Assembly: GCA_964291545.2 (NCBI GenBank)
Contig: OZ219860.1
Coordinates: 496,001 to 560,000, forward strand
Source: G963667675 sp964291545
GTDB lineage: Bacteria; Chloroflexota; Dehalococcoidia; Lucifugimonadales; UBA3495
Direction: 5' to 3'
Length of the DNA: 64,000 bases
Shown: positions 56,874 through 64,000 of the stretch, one piece after another
How the letters are laid out: each line of letters opens with the position of its first letter
Numbering within the stretch: the first letter of the stretch is position 1
Made by a program: the position numbers and the translations under genes
Notes under the pieces: model-generated
What the model was told of the DNA's origin: nothing
Seen by the model: the letters and a program-made list of their open reading frames with translations, nothing else
The model's database searches: none

Positions 56874-58592
56874 ATGCCCATTAGGGTACTGCCACCCGAC
56901 GTAGCCTCCAAGATCGCCGCGGGCGAGGTTGTCGAGCGGCCTGCTTCCGTAGTCAAGGAACTGCTGGAAAATTCCCTCGACGCCGGTGCTTCCAGTGTCA
57001 CCGTGGACATCCAGGCCGGCGGTACTGGCCTGATACGGGTGACCGACAACGGCGGAGGTATTCCTGCCGATGAGGTAGAGTTAGCCTTCCAGCGCCACGC
57101 CACCAGCAAGCTCCAAGACCCTGAACAACTGGACTCAGTCGCTACGTTGGGGTTTCGCGGCGAGGCCCTGCCGAGTATCGCTGCCGTCTCCATCCTAACC
57201 TTGACTACCCGCATCTCCGGAGCAGACGCCGGACATCGCGTCCACTTGGAATGGGGATGCACTAAACGATCCACACCAGAGGGTTGTCCTCAGGGTACTT
57301 CTGTGGCCGTCTCCGACCTTTTCGGCAACTTGCCTGCCCGCCGCAAGTTCCTCAAGTCCAACGCGGCCGAGACCTCACGGGTCCATGACGTTGTCGCCCG
57401 CTACGCTCTCGTCTATCCCAGTGTGCGCTTTCAATTGACCGTAGACGGCCGGTCGGTCATCACAACCCCCGGCAGCGGCAAGGGCAGGGAAACGTTGCTG
57501 GCTCTCTACGGTGCCGACGTGGCCTCGGCCATGCTCGAAGTGAGCGCCAACGACTCCGAAACCGGCTGGTCGGTGGAAGGCTTTGTCAGCCCGCCCGGAG
57601 TCAACCGGGCCAACCGGACCTACATTACCTTCTTCATCAACCAACGCTGGGTCCAGAGCCGCACCCTGTCCTTCTCCTTGGAGCAGGCCTACTATGGCTT
57701 GCTCCCCGAGAAACGCTATCCCATCGCAGCCGTCAACCTTGGACTGCCATATGAAGATGTGGACGTGAACTCTCATCCCGCCAAGAGGGAGGTCCGTCTC
57801 CGCCACGAGGGAAGGGTCTTTGCGGCTCTCCAGCGAGCCGTGCGCGAGGCCTTGATAGCCGATGCCCCAGTTCCACAGATGCATCCACCCACCAGTCCTT
57901 CATCGACTGCCGGCGCTTCTCCGCGGACATCCGCCGGCCCCGCGTTCTTTCCCCGTTCCGCCTTCAGCGTCCCCCGGCCAACCGTCCAATCACAGCCAGA
58001 CGCCGTCGCGCCCTCGCAGCCCCCACCGGCCCTTAAGGTGGTCGGACAACTAAAGCTGACCTATATCGTAGCTGAGGGACCCGAGGGCATGTTCCTGGTT
58101 GACCAGCACGCGGCCCATGAAAGAGTGATGTTCGATAAGCTTATACTGGACGCCGCGCAGCGTACGCCCCCATCTCAACCGCTTCTGGAGCCCGTCGCCG
58201 TAGAGCTGTCTCCCAGCCAGATGGACGTGCTACGGGAACAGAGCGACTACTTGCAAAACTACGGGTTCCAACTGGAGGCCTTCGGGGACAACGTTTATCT
58301 GCTGCGGGCAGTGCCCCAGGTGCTGACTTCCCAGGACCCGGGCAAGTCCTTGTTGGACGTACTGGACCTGGTGGCTTTTGAAGGGCTGGTGCGGCAGCAG
58401 GATGATATCCTGGCCGCATCCATTGCCTGCCACGGCGCAATCCGCGCCGGCAAGCCTTTGGTGGAAGAGGAGATGCGCGCCCTGTTAGAGCAGTTGGAGG
58501 CCACCCCGAATCCCCACACCTGTCCCCACGGCCGGCCCACCATGATTCACTTCAGTTCTTACCACATGGAGCGGGAGTTCGGCCGCCGCTGA
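56874..58592 (+). CDS. mutL: DNA mismatch repair protein MutL
   Basis: 572 residues. The GHKL ATPase start IRVLPPDVASKIAAGEVVERPASVVKELLENSLDAG, DNGGGI and GFRGEALPSI are intact. A Pro/Ser-rich linker (about 325-385) leads to the C-terminal dimerisation domain with DQHAAHERVMFDKL, the metal-binding motif of the latent endonuclease type found in bacteria without MutH. CPHGRPTMIHFS completes the endonuclease site. Confidence 0.96.
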   Translation: MPIRVLPPDVASKIAAGEVVERPASVVKELLENSLDAGASSVTVDIQAGGTGLIRVTDNGGGIPADEVELAFQRHATSKLQDPEQLDSVATLGFRGEALPSIAAVSILTLTTRISGADAGHRVHLEWGCTKRSTPEGCPQGTSVAVSDLFGNLPARRKFLKSNAAETSRVHDVVARYALVYPSVRFQLTVDGRSVITTPGSGKGRETLLALYGADVASAMLEVSANDSETGWSVEGFVSPPGVNRANRTYITFFINQRWVQSRTLSFSLEQAYYGLLPEKRYPIAAVNLGLPYEDVDVNSHPAKREVRLRHEGRVFAALQRAVREALIADAPVPQMHPPTSPSSTAGASPRTSAGPAFFPRSAFSVPRPTVQSQPDAVAPSQPPPALKVVGQLKLTYIVAEGPEGMFLVDQHAAHERVMFDKLILDAAQRTPPSQPLLEPVAVELSPSQMDVLREQSDYLQNYGFQLEAFGDNVYLLRAVPQVLTSQDPGKSLLDVLDLVAFEGLVRQQDDILAASIACHGAIRAGKPLVEEEMRALLEQLEATPNPHTCPHGRPTMIHFSSYHMEREFGRR

Positions 58593-58649
58593 TGCGGCAG
58601 CTATGCCGAACCCGTTAGCCCGGTCCCCGGAATAAGGCCTTCTTCGACC

Positions 58650-58668
58650 CGCCTTAGCCTTTAAGGCG
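58650..58668. terminator. Hairpin between convergent mutL and Tat-signal genes
   Basis: Perfect 7-bp stem CGCCTTA/TAAGGCG with a 5-base loop, overlapping the stop of the minus-strand small gene. No T-run, so it is a weak or Rho-assisted stop at best. Confidence 0.4.
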
Positions 58669-58869
58669 AGGGTCTTGGGCCGGGTGGAAGATGGAGTCCT
58701 CCCCCGGAAACTGGTCCGCCGACGCCGAGGCCTGGCCGGAGTTACTCTGCCCCGGCTTTATCAACGGCAGCGCCACCGCTGCCAGAGCCGCCGCTCCGAT
58801 TCCCAGCTTGGCCAAAAAGCTGCGACGGGACTCTTTGATATTCTTCGGTTCAATAGATTCTTTTGACAC
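58654..58869 (-). CDS. Small Tat-signal protein of unknown function
   Basis: 71 residues from GTG 58869, with AGGAG 6 bases upstream; a longer ATG start at 58950 has no RBS. A twin-arginine signal ESRRSFLAKLGIGAAALAAV is followed by a short polar tail with Gly, Ser and Asp. It may be a small exported or Rieske-like partner, but I see no cofactor motif. It follows the FAD oxidoreductase on the same strand. Confidence 0.7.
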   Translation of the reverse strand: MSKESIEPKNIKESRRSFLAKLGIGAAALAAVALPLIKPGQSNSGQASASADQFPGEDSIFHPAQDPRLKG

Positions 58870-58956
58870 TGTCGACTCCTGCACTCCCATGCCCCTTTGG
58901 GCTAACCCGACTATTGATTTTACCCTCTGGGCCGCAATTTGCAATCCCATCTATCC

Positions 58957-60288
58957 TCAACTGCCGTGTGCGGCCCAATCCTCTAGCGCCATCCTGGCCA
59001 CCTGACGCCCCATTTTCACCGAGTAGTTGGTGCCCCGGTCTTCGGGGTATATCTGCGTAGTGTTGGCCAGGTACAGGCCCTCGACCGGCGTCCGGTGGTC
59101 CGGAATGTGCAGCCCGTAGTCCACTCCCACAATGGGCTGGGCGCCGTCAACCTTGTGATGGTGGAATTCCATAATCCAGGACGGGTCAAAGTCCGGGTTG
59201 ACCCTGCGCAGATAGGGCGTGAACTCCTCCACCAGTTCCTCGCCGCTCTTCTGGTATAGCTCGCTCTCCCTGCTGGGATAGTTGCTGATGTAAACGACGT
59301 GGTTGCCCCCGTACAGGGACTTGTCTATCAGGTTGGTGTGCTCTATAAGGGCCACAAACGGCATGTCGGCATCGGCAATGTTCATCCAGTATTTGCCCGA
59401 CAAGGGCCTGTCCAGCACCAGCACCACCATCACCGCCGACAGGTACTTCACCCGTTGCAGCTTTTCCAGGTAATCGTCGGGCAGGAAGGGCGCCAGCCGG
59501 GTGAACACGTAAGACGGCGTGGTGGCTATCACCGCATCATAGTCTATGACTTGGGGCTCTCCCCCCTCCAACGCTGCTTCCAATCCAGTAGCCCGACCGT
59601 TTTCCACCACTACCCGCGTAACCCCCGACGACAGGTGCACGTCTCCGCCCTGCTCTATCACCCGTTGGCCCAGCACGTCGAACACCTGGCCAAAGCTGCC
59701 CATGGGGTAACCCAGCCGCTCCTTCTGCAGTCCCTTGCCCCGTGACGCTACCCTCAGATATATCTTGCCCCACAGCCACGTCATGCTTACCTCATCGTGG
59801 TGCTCTCCAAACTTCCCCCTTAGCAGCGGTTCCCAGATTACCTCGTATGCCTGCCTACCCATGTGCCGGGACAGCCACTCCCTGGCCGTCACCTGCTCGA
59901 ACTTCCGCCAGTTCGTTGTCTTCTGCAGCAGGAAGGTCCAGAAGCCCACCCGCAGCCGTTGCGCCAATGATAGGGGCTTGAACCGCAGCAGGTCTATTGG
60001 TGTGCCGAAGTCCCACACCCTGCCGCTGTGGTACAGCCCAACCTTGGACTCCAGCCAGGCCAGCTTATCCCCCAGGCCGATTTCCTCTATCAACCCGGCC
60101 ATGTCCCTGTCGCTGACGAACAGGTGGTGGTATCCCCGCTCCAGCCGTCCGCCGCCGACGTCGAAGGTCGACGCCTGTCCTCCCAGGAATGGGGCATGTT
60201 CCAGGACATGGGCGTAGTGCCCGTGCAGGGTCAACTCGTAGGCGGCGGCCAGCCCGGCCGCGCCGCCGCCGATGATGCCTACCCTCAC
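58957..60288 (-). CDS. FAD-dependent amine-oxidase/phytoene-desaturase-like oxidoreductase
   Basis: 443 residues. The FAD motif is VGIIGGGAAGLAAAYEL and an FAD-end motif GLYLANTTQIYPEDRGTNYSVKMG closes the fold. The overall plan resembles HpnE-like squalene or protoporphyrinogen oxidases. It overlaps the upstream flippase-like gene by four bases (ATGA), suggesting lipid-linked substrates. Function otherwise unknown. Confidence 0.83.
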   Translation of the reverse strand: MRVGIIGGGAAGLAAAYELTLHGHYAHVLEHAPFLGGQASTFDVGGGRLERGYHHLFVSDRDMAGLIEEIGLGDKLAWLESKVGLYHSGRVWDFGTPIDLLRFKPLSLAQRLRVGFWTFLLQKTTNWRKFEQVTAREWLSRHMGRQAYEVIWEPLLRGKFGEHHDEVSMTWLWGKIYLRVASRGKGLQKERLGYPMGSFGQVFDVLGQRVIEQGGDVHLSSGVTRVVVENGRATGLEAALEGGEPQVIDYDAVIATTPSYVFTRLAPFLPDDYLEKLQRVKYLSAVMVVLVLDRPLSGKYWMNIADADMPFVALIEHTNLIDKSLYGGNHVVYISNYPSRESELYQKSGEELVEEFTPYLRRVNPDFDPSWIMEFHHHKVDGAQPIVGVDYGLHIPDHRTPVEGLYLANTTQIYPEDRGTNYSVKMGRQVARMALEDWAAHGS

Positions 60289-61406
60289 CGCTGACCCTCT
60301 TTACCGGCGGTTGCCTGTCCGGCCGTCTCGCCCAGCAGCCCGTCGCCCAAAACCTCGCGCATGGGCCCGCCCGCTTTCAACGCCCCGGCCAGCCCTTTCA
60401 AAGACACATTTTGTTGCCAGATGAACGCCAGTCCTGCCAGATTCACCGGCAGCCACAACGCCGCCAGGTGCAGGAACGCCGCGTATGCCCCCGCCAGCGA
60501 CGCCCCCACCCCCAGGACCATCAAGGTTTGCTGGGCCACCACCTCGAACGGGCCGATTCCTCCAATTGAGCTTGGCAACGCCGTGGCCAGGTTCGACGTA
60601 GCGGTCAACAGCAGTACCACCAGCACGATAGTTCCAGGGGAGCCGAAATGCTCGTCTATCCCAAACGAATAGATCAGCAGGAAGTATATGGCCGTCTCGA
60701 ATGCCCATACCGGTAGCGACAATAGGAACAGGGTTAGGTGCTTCCGGGGGGAGTTTAGCACGCTGGTGCCCTCTATGAATGTCGCCACCAACCCCTGTAT
60801 TTTGGGCCGGAAACGCTCCGGGGCCAGCCCGGTCAACCAATAGATGAACGTTCTGAAACGCTCCGACGCCGCCAGTCCGGTCAGAAATGCCAGCGCTCCG
60901 GCAAACGCCGCAACCGTAAGCAGCGCCAGTACAATCCAGGTGGTCCGTGAAGTCTCCCCGGCGCCGTCGAATTCCCCCATCAGCCACAGCGCCGGCCCCG
61001 CAACAGCCGCCCATGCCAGGAGGGTCATTCCGTCGTATACCCGCTCTACCGCCACCGTGCCCAGTGCCGAGCTGGCGCTGAGTTGCTCCCGGCGCGCCAG
61101 GTAGTAGGCTCGCACCAGCTCTCCCAGCCTCGCCGGCAGCAGGTTGTTGGCCATGTATCCGATGACCACCACCGGGTAAAGCCGGGTTGCCGCCAGCGGC
61201 CTCAGCGGCTGCAGCAGGTACCGCCAGCGGAATGCGCGAAAGTACACGCCTATGAAATACAGCGCTATAGACGGGGCCAGGTAGATGTAGTTGGCGCCCG
61301 ACAGTGCCTCGCGAATCTCGTCGAAGTCCACCTGCCAGAACAGCACCAACAGCAACAGGATGCTGACGCCCAGCCCCAGCCAAAACTGCCAAGCGTGATT
61401 AAGCAA
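60285..61406 (-). CDS. Lysylphosphatidylglycerol-synthase-TM / flippase-like membrane protein (UPF0104)
   Basis: 373 residues, about 8 membrane helices. GYMANNLLPARLGELVRAYYLARREQL and PSSIGGIGPFEVVAQQTLM are the hallmark of the AglD/MprF transmembrane family. It likely moves or presents a lipid or glycolipid. It is sandwiched between the Agl23-like gene and an FAD oxidoreductase. Confidence 0.88.
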   Translation of the reverse strand: MLNHAWQFWLGLGVSILLLLVLFWQVDFDEIREALSGANYIYLAPSIALYFIGVYFRAFRWRYLLQPLRPLAATRLYPVVVIGYMANNLLPARLGELVRAYYLARREQLSASSALGTVAVERVYDGMTLLAWAAVAGPALWLMGEFDGAGETSRTTWIVLALLTVAAFAGALAFLTGLAASERFRTFIYWLTGLAPERFRPKIQGLVATFIEGTSVLNSPRKHLTLFLLSLPVWAFETAIYFLLIYSFGIDEHFGSPGTIVLVVLLLTATSNLATALPSSIGGIGPFEVVAQQTLMVLGVGASLAGAYAAFLHLAALWLPVNLAGLAFIWQQNVSLKGLAGALKAGGPMREVLGDGLLGETAGQATAGKEGQR

Positions 61407-61565
61407 CGTGCCTCATCTAGTCCCTTCCGGCAGTGGGTTCCAGCCTTCGCCGCGCTTTCGGTTGAGGTGGCAACTAGCGTTCCAGTATACGGAAGCCCTC
61501 GGTGCGGCTACAAGGTAAACGCCCGGCCGGTTTGATGCCTTGGTTCTCCAACTTACCCGCCCGGA
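61407..61565. other. Short intergenic region, no gene seen
   Basis: 159 bases between the Agl23-like and flippase-like genes on the minus strand. No clear terminator or promoter. Confidence 0.4.
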
Positions 61566-64000
61566 TCACGGGTCGTCACGGGGTAAGTAACTGTAGTACT
61601 CTGATCTGTACCAATCGGCCTCCAGGTTTCTGAACAGCACGTAGTCCAACGCTTCGAACCAGGCCTCCCTGTCGCCTGCCAAGTCTCTGAAGTGGCCAAA
61701 GTCCTTGGAGAGCTGTTGTCCGCTGGGCAGCCCCTTTATGCCCAACAGCCATCCTTCCGACTCCTCACCCACCGGGGCGCAGAATAACAACCGCTTCTCC
61801 TCCGGGCATTGAATGCGTTGCTCATCCTGCCTCCTGTACGTTCCCTCATTGAACCAGAGCAGGCTCCGGAGAGGTCCGTCCTCCTCATATGCGTCCAGCG
61901 CCTCGGTGTTCCTGCTGCGTGACGAGCCGACCAGCAGGGCGGCGGCTTCCCGTTCTTCACCCGGCGGCTTACAACCCGAATTCCAGCCAGCCTCCCCCTC
62001 GTCTTTGAAGCAAGAGAACTTCAACAGCCCGTCCCTCTGCGGGTCTCGAACGTACCAGTTCAGCGGATACCAAATGTCGTAGTCTATCGCCACCGCGTTT
62101 CCGGCATGCTCATGATCCAGTACACGTCGGTCTAATTCTGAGACGGTCTCTTTGATGTCCTTGCTCCCTTGGGCGTATACCAGCAGCTCGTTGCTCGTGT
62201 CATCGTAGGTATAGGCAGCCCGCAGCGCAGTTGCCGTGCCGAACCCCAACAAAAGGACCGCTAGCCCCAAGGCAGCCAGCGCCGAGCCGTCACGGGCTCC
62301 GACATGCCTCACAAGATAGGCCGCGACCAGGGCCAGCGAGGCTACGCTGCCCACCAGCGCCCAATGTTGTAAGGAGAAGTTCGTTCCGGGGTTGGTGTAC
62401 TCGTGCGCCATGTACACCGCCGCTGCCACAATTATCGCCGGGAAAACCAGCAGCAACCCTCTCGCGCCGTCCAACATACGGGACCAGTCAACCCGTTCCG
62501 CCAGTTCTCCCATGAACTTACCGGCCAACACAATGAACGGCAGCGAAAGATTTACCAGGAGCCACGGCATCTTTTCGCTGGCTATCGTGTAAGCCAAGAG
62601 CGTCGCCGCGGCCCAGAAAGCCAGCACCATGCCCAGCCGGTCGCGCCGTCTTACAAAATAGACCAGTCCGGCCAGCCCAAACGCCAGCGGCAACAATTCA
62701 TAAACCGGCAGCCCCGTAAAATAGTAATACCAGGGCTGGTTGGCCCTGCCATAGTCCTGTTGGGCCACCCAGTAGCCCATTCCCTGCCACACTCCGCTAA
62801 ATAGGCCCGACAGGTTGGTGAACGCCGTGGTGTATAGCAACGCCCACAGAAAATAGAATATGCCCGCGGCCACCAACCATCGCCCCTGTAACCAGCGCAG
62901 CCCCAGGTACACCGACGCGTTGAAAGTCACCAGCAGCAACCCGCCGGCCACCAGGTAGTTTACCGGCGTCCTGTTGACGCCGGCTTCCACCGCGATTCCG
63001 GAGGGCAGGATCCCGTTAACCGTAGATGCCACGTCCACGACCCCTGTGAACAGGAAGGCGTACAACGCCGCAGCCTGGGCCGGCCATAACAGCAACAATG
63101 CCCCGGTCCGCCATGGCCGCCTCTGCCGGATTAGCACTGCAACCGCCGCCCCTGCCAGCGCCCCTGCCAGCGCCAGGTCCAGGACTGGAGGCCCAAATGA
63201 CCACGCTCCGTCCAGGGGGCGGAATATGGCCATCAAGACCGCCCCTGCAGCCGCGCAAATTACGGCTATGTACAACGCCAATTGTTTGGCTATGCCCGCC
63301 CGCGCCCGGTACAACAATGCCAGTGCCCCCACTGCAGCAACTCCCAGGACCAGCGCGTGGAACCACCAAGCTCCGTCGTACACCGGGATATTGGCGAACG
63401 GCGCGCCCCACTCCGGCGCGCCCACTATCCCTGTTGACACACCCGCGGGATTCGCCAGCGTCAGTCCCAGGGCGTCCTGGGCCAGGCTCGCCAAGGCCGT
63501 CCACTGAGGAAGTGTCAGTGTGACCAGCAACAGCAAGAATCCTGCCGGTCCGGCCAACTGAGAGGTTCCGGTGTGCCCCCGTACCCAAGCCTTCAGTTGC
63601 GGAACGGCCATCACGAACATCGCTGCGCCCAGGACAAAGGTCACGATGTACGCCGTCTCTTTGGAGGCGAACATGAACGCCAGGACCGCTGACGCCAGGT
63701 ACAAGTACCGGTGCTTGCCCTCCTCCACGTACCGCCACATCAATATCAGCAGGGACAAGGCCCAGAACGCCATCAATATGTCGTTCCGGCCGAACCGGCT
63801 GAAGTACAACATCACCGGCGATAGCGCCAGCATCGCGCCGGCCGTCAAAGCGCCCGCCCGGCCCAGGTAGCCCCGGAAGAAATATGGCAACGCCACCAAG
63901 CCCGTGCCGAAGAGCACATAGCCCAGCCGGGCGGTGAAGTCCGAGTCCCCGAATATGCGGAAGATAAGGGCCGTAAGCTCTATCTGAAACGGCCCGTGCA
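61566..64000 (-). CDS. TIGR03663/Agl23-like multi-pass membrane protein (start outside window)
   Basis: At least 811 residues; the frame is open to the right edge. The visible start HGPFQIELTALIFRIFGDSD matches the luminal loop of the GT-C superfamily, so an internal Met near 63917 is not the true start. At least 12 hydrophobic segments are followed by an extracytoplasmic C-terminal domain of about 200 residues (DIWYPLNWYVRD). TIGR03663, flippase-activity-associated Agl23, is a Chloroflexota/archaeal family thought to act with AglD-like proteins, as here. Confidence 0.85.
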   Translation of the reverse strand, partial: HGPFQIELTALIFRIFGDSDFTARLGYVLFGTGLVALPYFFRGYLGRAGALTAGAMLALSPVMLYFSRFGRNDILMAFWALSLLILMWRYVEEGKHRYLYLASAVLAFMFASKETAYIVTFVLGAAMFVMAVPQLKAWVRGHTGTSQLAGPAGFLLLLVTLTLPQWTALASLAQDALGLTLANPAGVSTGIVGAPEWGAPFANIPVYDGAWWFHALVLGVAAVGALALLYRARAGIAKQLALYIAVICAAAGAVLMAIFRPLDGAWSFGPPVLDLALAGALAGAAVAVLIRQRRPWRTGALLLLWPAQAAALYAFLFTGVVDVASTVNGILPSGIAVEAGVNRTPVNYLVAGGLLLVTFNASVYLGLRWLQGRWLVAAGIFYFLWALLYTTAFTNLSGLFSGVWQGMGYWVAQQDYGRANQPWYYYFTGLPVYELLPLAFGLAGLVYFVRRRDRLGMVLAFWAAATLLAYTIASEKMPWLLVNLSLPFIVLAGKFMGELAERVDWSRMLDGARGLLLVFPAIIVAAAVYMAHEYTNPGTNFSLQHWALVGSVASLALVAAYLVRHVGARDGSALAALGLAVLLLGFGTATALRAAYTYDDTSNELLVYAQGSKDIKETVSELDRRVLDHEHAGNAVAIDYDIWYPLNWYVRDPQRDGLLKFSCFKDEGEAGWNSGCKPPGEEREAAALLVGSSRSRNTEALDAYEEDGPLRSLLWFNEGTYRRQDEQRIQCPEEKRLLFCAPVGEESEGWLLGIKGLPSGQQLSKDFGHFRDLAGDREAWFEALDYVLFRNLEADWYRSEYYSYLPRDDP

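Noticed and set aside
60301..61392. Second minus-strand frame of 363 codons inside the flippase-like gene
   Set aside because: Low-complexity Gly/Ala-rich translation, no membrane pattern; frame-shifted shadow.
1..64000. CRISPR arrays, insertion sequences, rRNA genes or tRNA-Sec
   Set aside because: No spaced direct repeats, transposase motifs, rRNA signatures or a long tRNA with anticodon TCA were found on either strand.

Overview
The window looks like a GC-rich Chloroflexota chromosome, most likely the Dehalococcoidia/SAR202 side of the phylum. This placement is an inference from gene content: a TIGR03663/Agl23-like membrane protein next to a flippase-like protein, a bS6 with a long acidic tail, zinc-type L31, S18 and L33 proteins, and a mix of amidohydrolase, EthD, LmbE and acyl-CoA ligase genes. 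No 16S rRNA is present to confirm it.

Layout. 1-4.4 kb (minus): fakA, degV/fakB and recG (recG runs off the left edge). 4.5-6.5 kb (plus): rplU, rpmA, rpmE and a DUF1385 membrane protein. 6.6-8.2 kb: two toxin-antitoxin modules, HigBA and VapBC. 8.2-17.3 kb: catabolic and accessory genes (oxalyl-CoA-synthetase-like ligase, ketopantoate-reductase-like enzyme, D-aminoacylase, Cu/Zn-SOD-like protein, MFS transporter, methyltransferase, B12-binding radical-SAM-like protein). 17.6-21.7 kb: a HerA ATPase with a partner gene, then a lower-GC type II restriction-modification cassette. 21.9-24 kb (minus): methyltransferase, thioredoxin reductase and CoA-binding protein. 24.2-34.2 kb (plus): glyA, rpsF-ssb-rpsR, a SurA-like lipid-side chaperone candidate, hom-thrC, folE, a FemAB-like acyltransferase, an MshA-like glycosyltransferase and DUF502. 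34.1-38.1 kb: tandem-GNAT, LmbE-like, EthD and S41-like proteins. 38.1-43.6 kb (minus): the classical tRNA-Thr/Tyr/Thr-tuf-rpmG-secE-nusG-rplK-rplA-rplJ-rplL transcription unit with an L10 leader attenuator. 43.7-53 kb (plus): apt, an MBL-fold hydrolase, a UGSC-linked protein, a UGSC-family selenoprotein, then nuoE/nuoF/FDH-alpha-like/flavin-reductase genes. 53.2-58.6 kb: mutS, an ArsC-like selenoprotein, a HAD-like protein and mutL. 58.6-64 kb (minus): envelope genes, the last running off the right edge.

The most important result is two genes that conventional gene calling would break at an in-frame TGA but that read through as selenoproteins. One is a UGSC-motif protein (46432-47001, Sec103). 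The other is an ArsC/Spx-like thioredoxin-fold protein with a U-S-S-C active site (55905-56261, Sec13). Each TGA is followed at the expected distance by a perfect hairpin that can serve as a bacterial SECIS. The selenocysteine machinery itself (selA, selB, selD, tRNA-Sec) is not in the window.

A second theme is that several enzyme-family members have lost hallmark catalytic or metal-binding residues while keeping open frames: a radical-SAM-like protein without its cluster cysteines, a Cu/Zn SOD missing a copper ligand, an LmbE protein missing two zinc ligands, an S41 peptidase without Ser/Lys, and an FDH alpha subunit without the active-site Cys/Sec.
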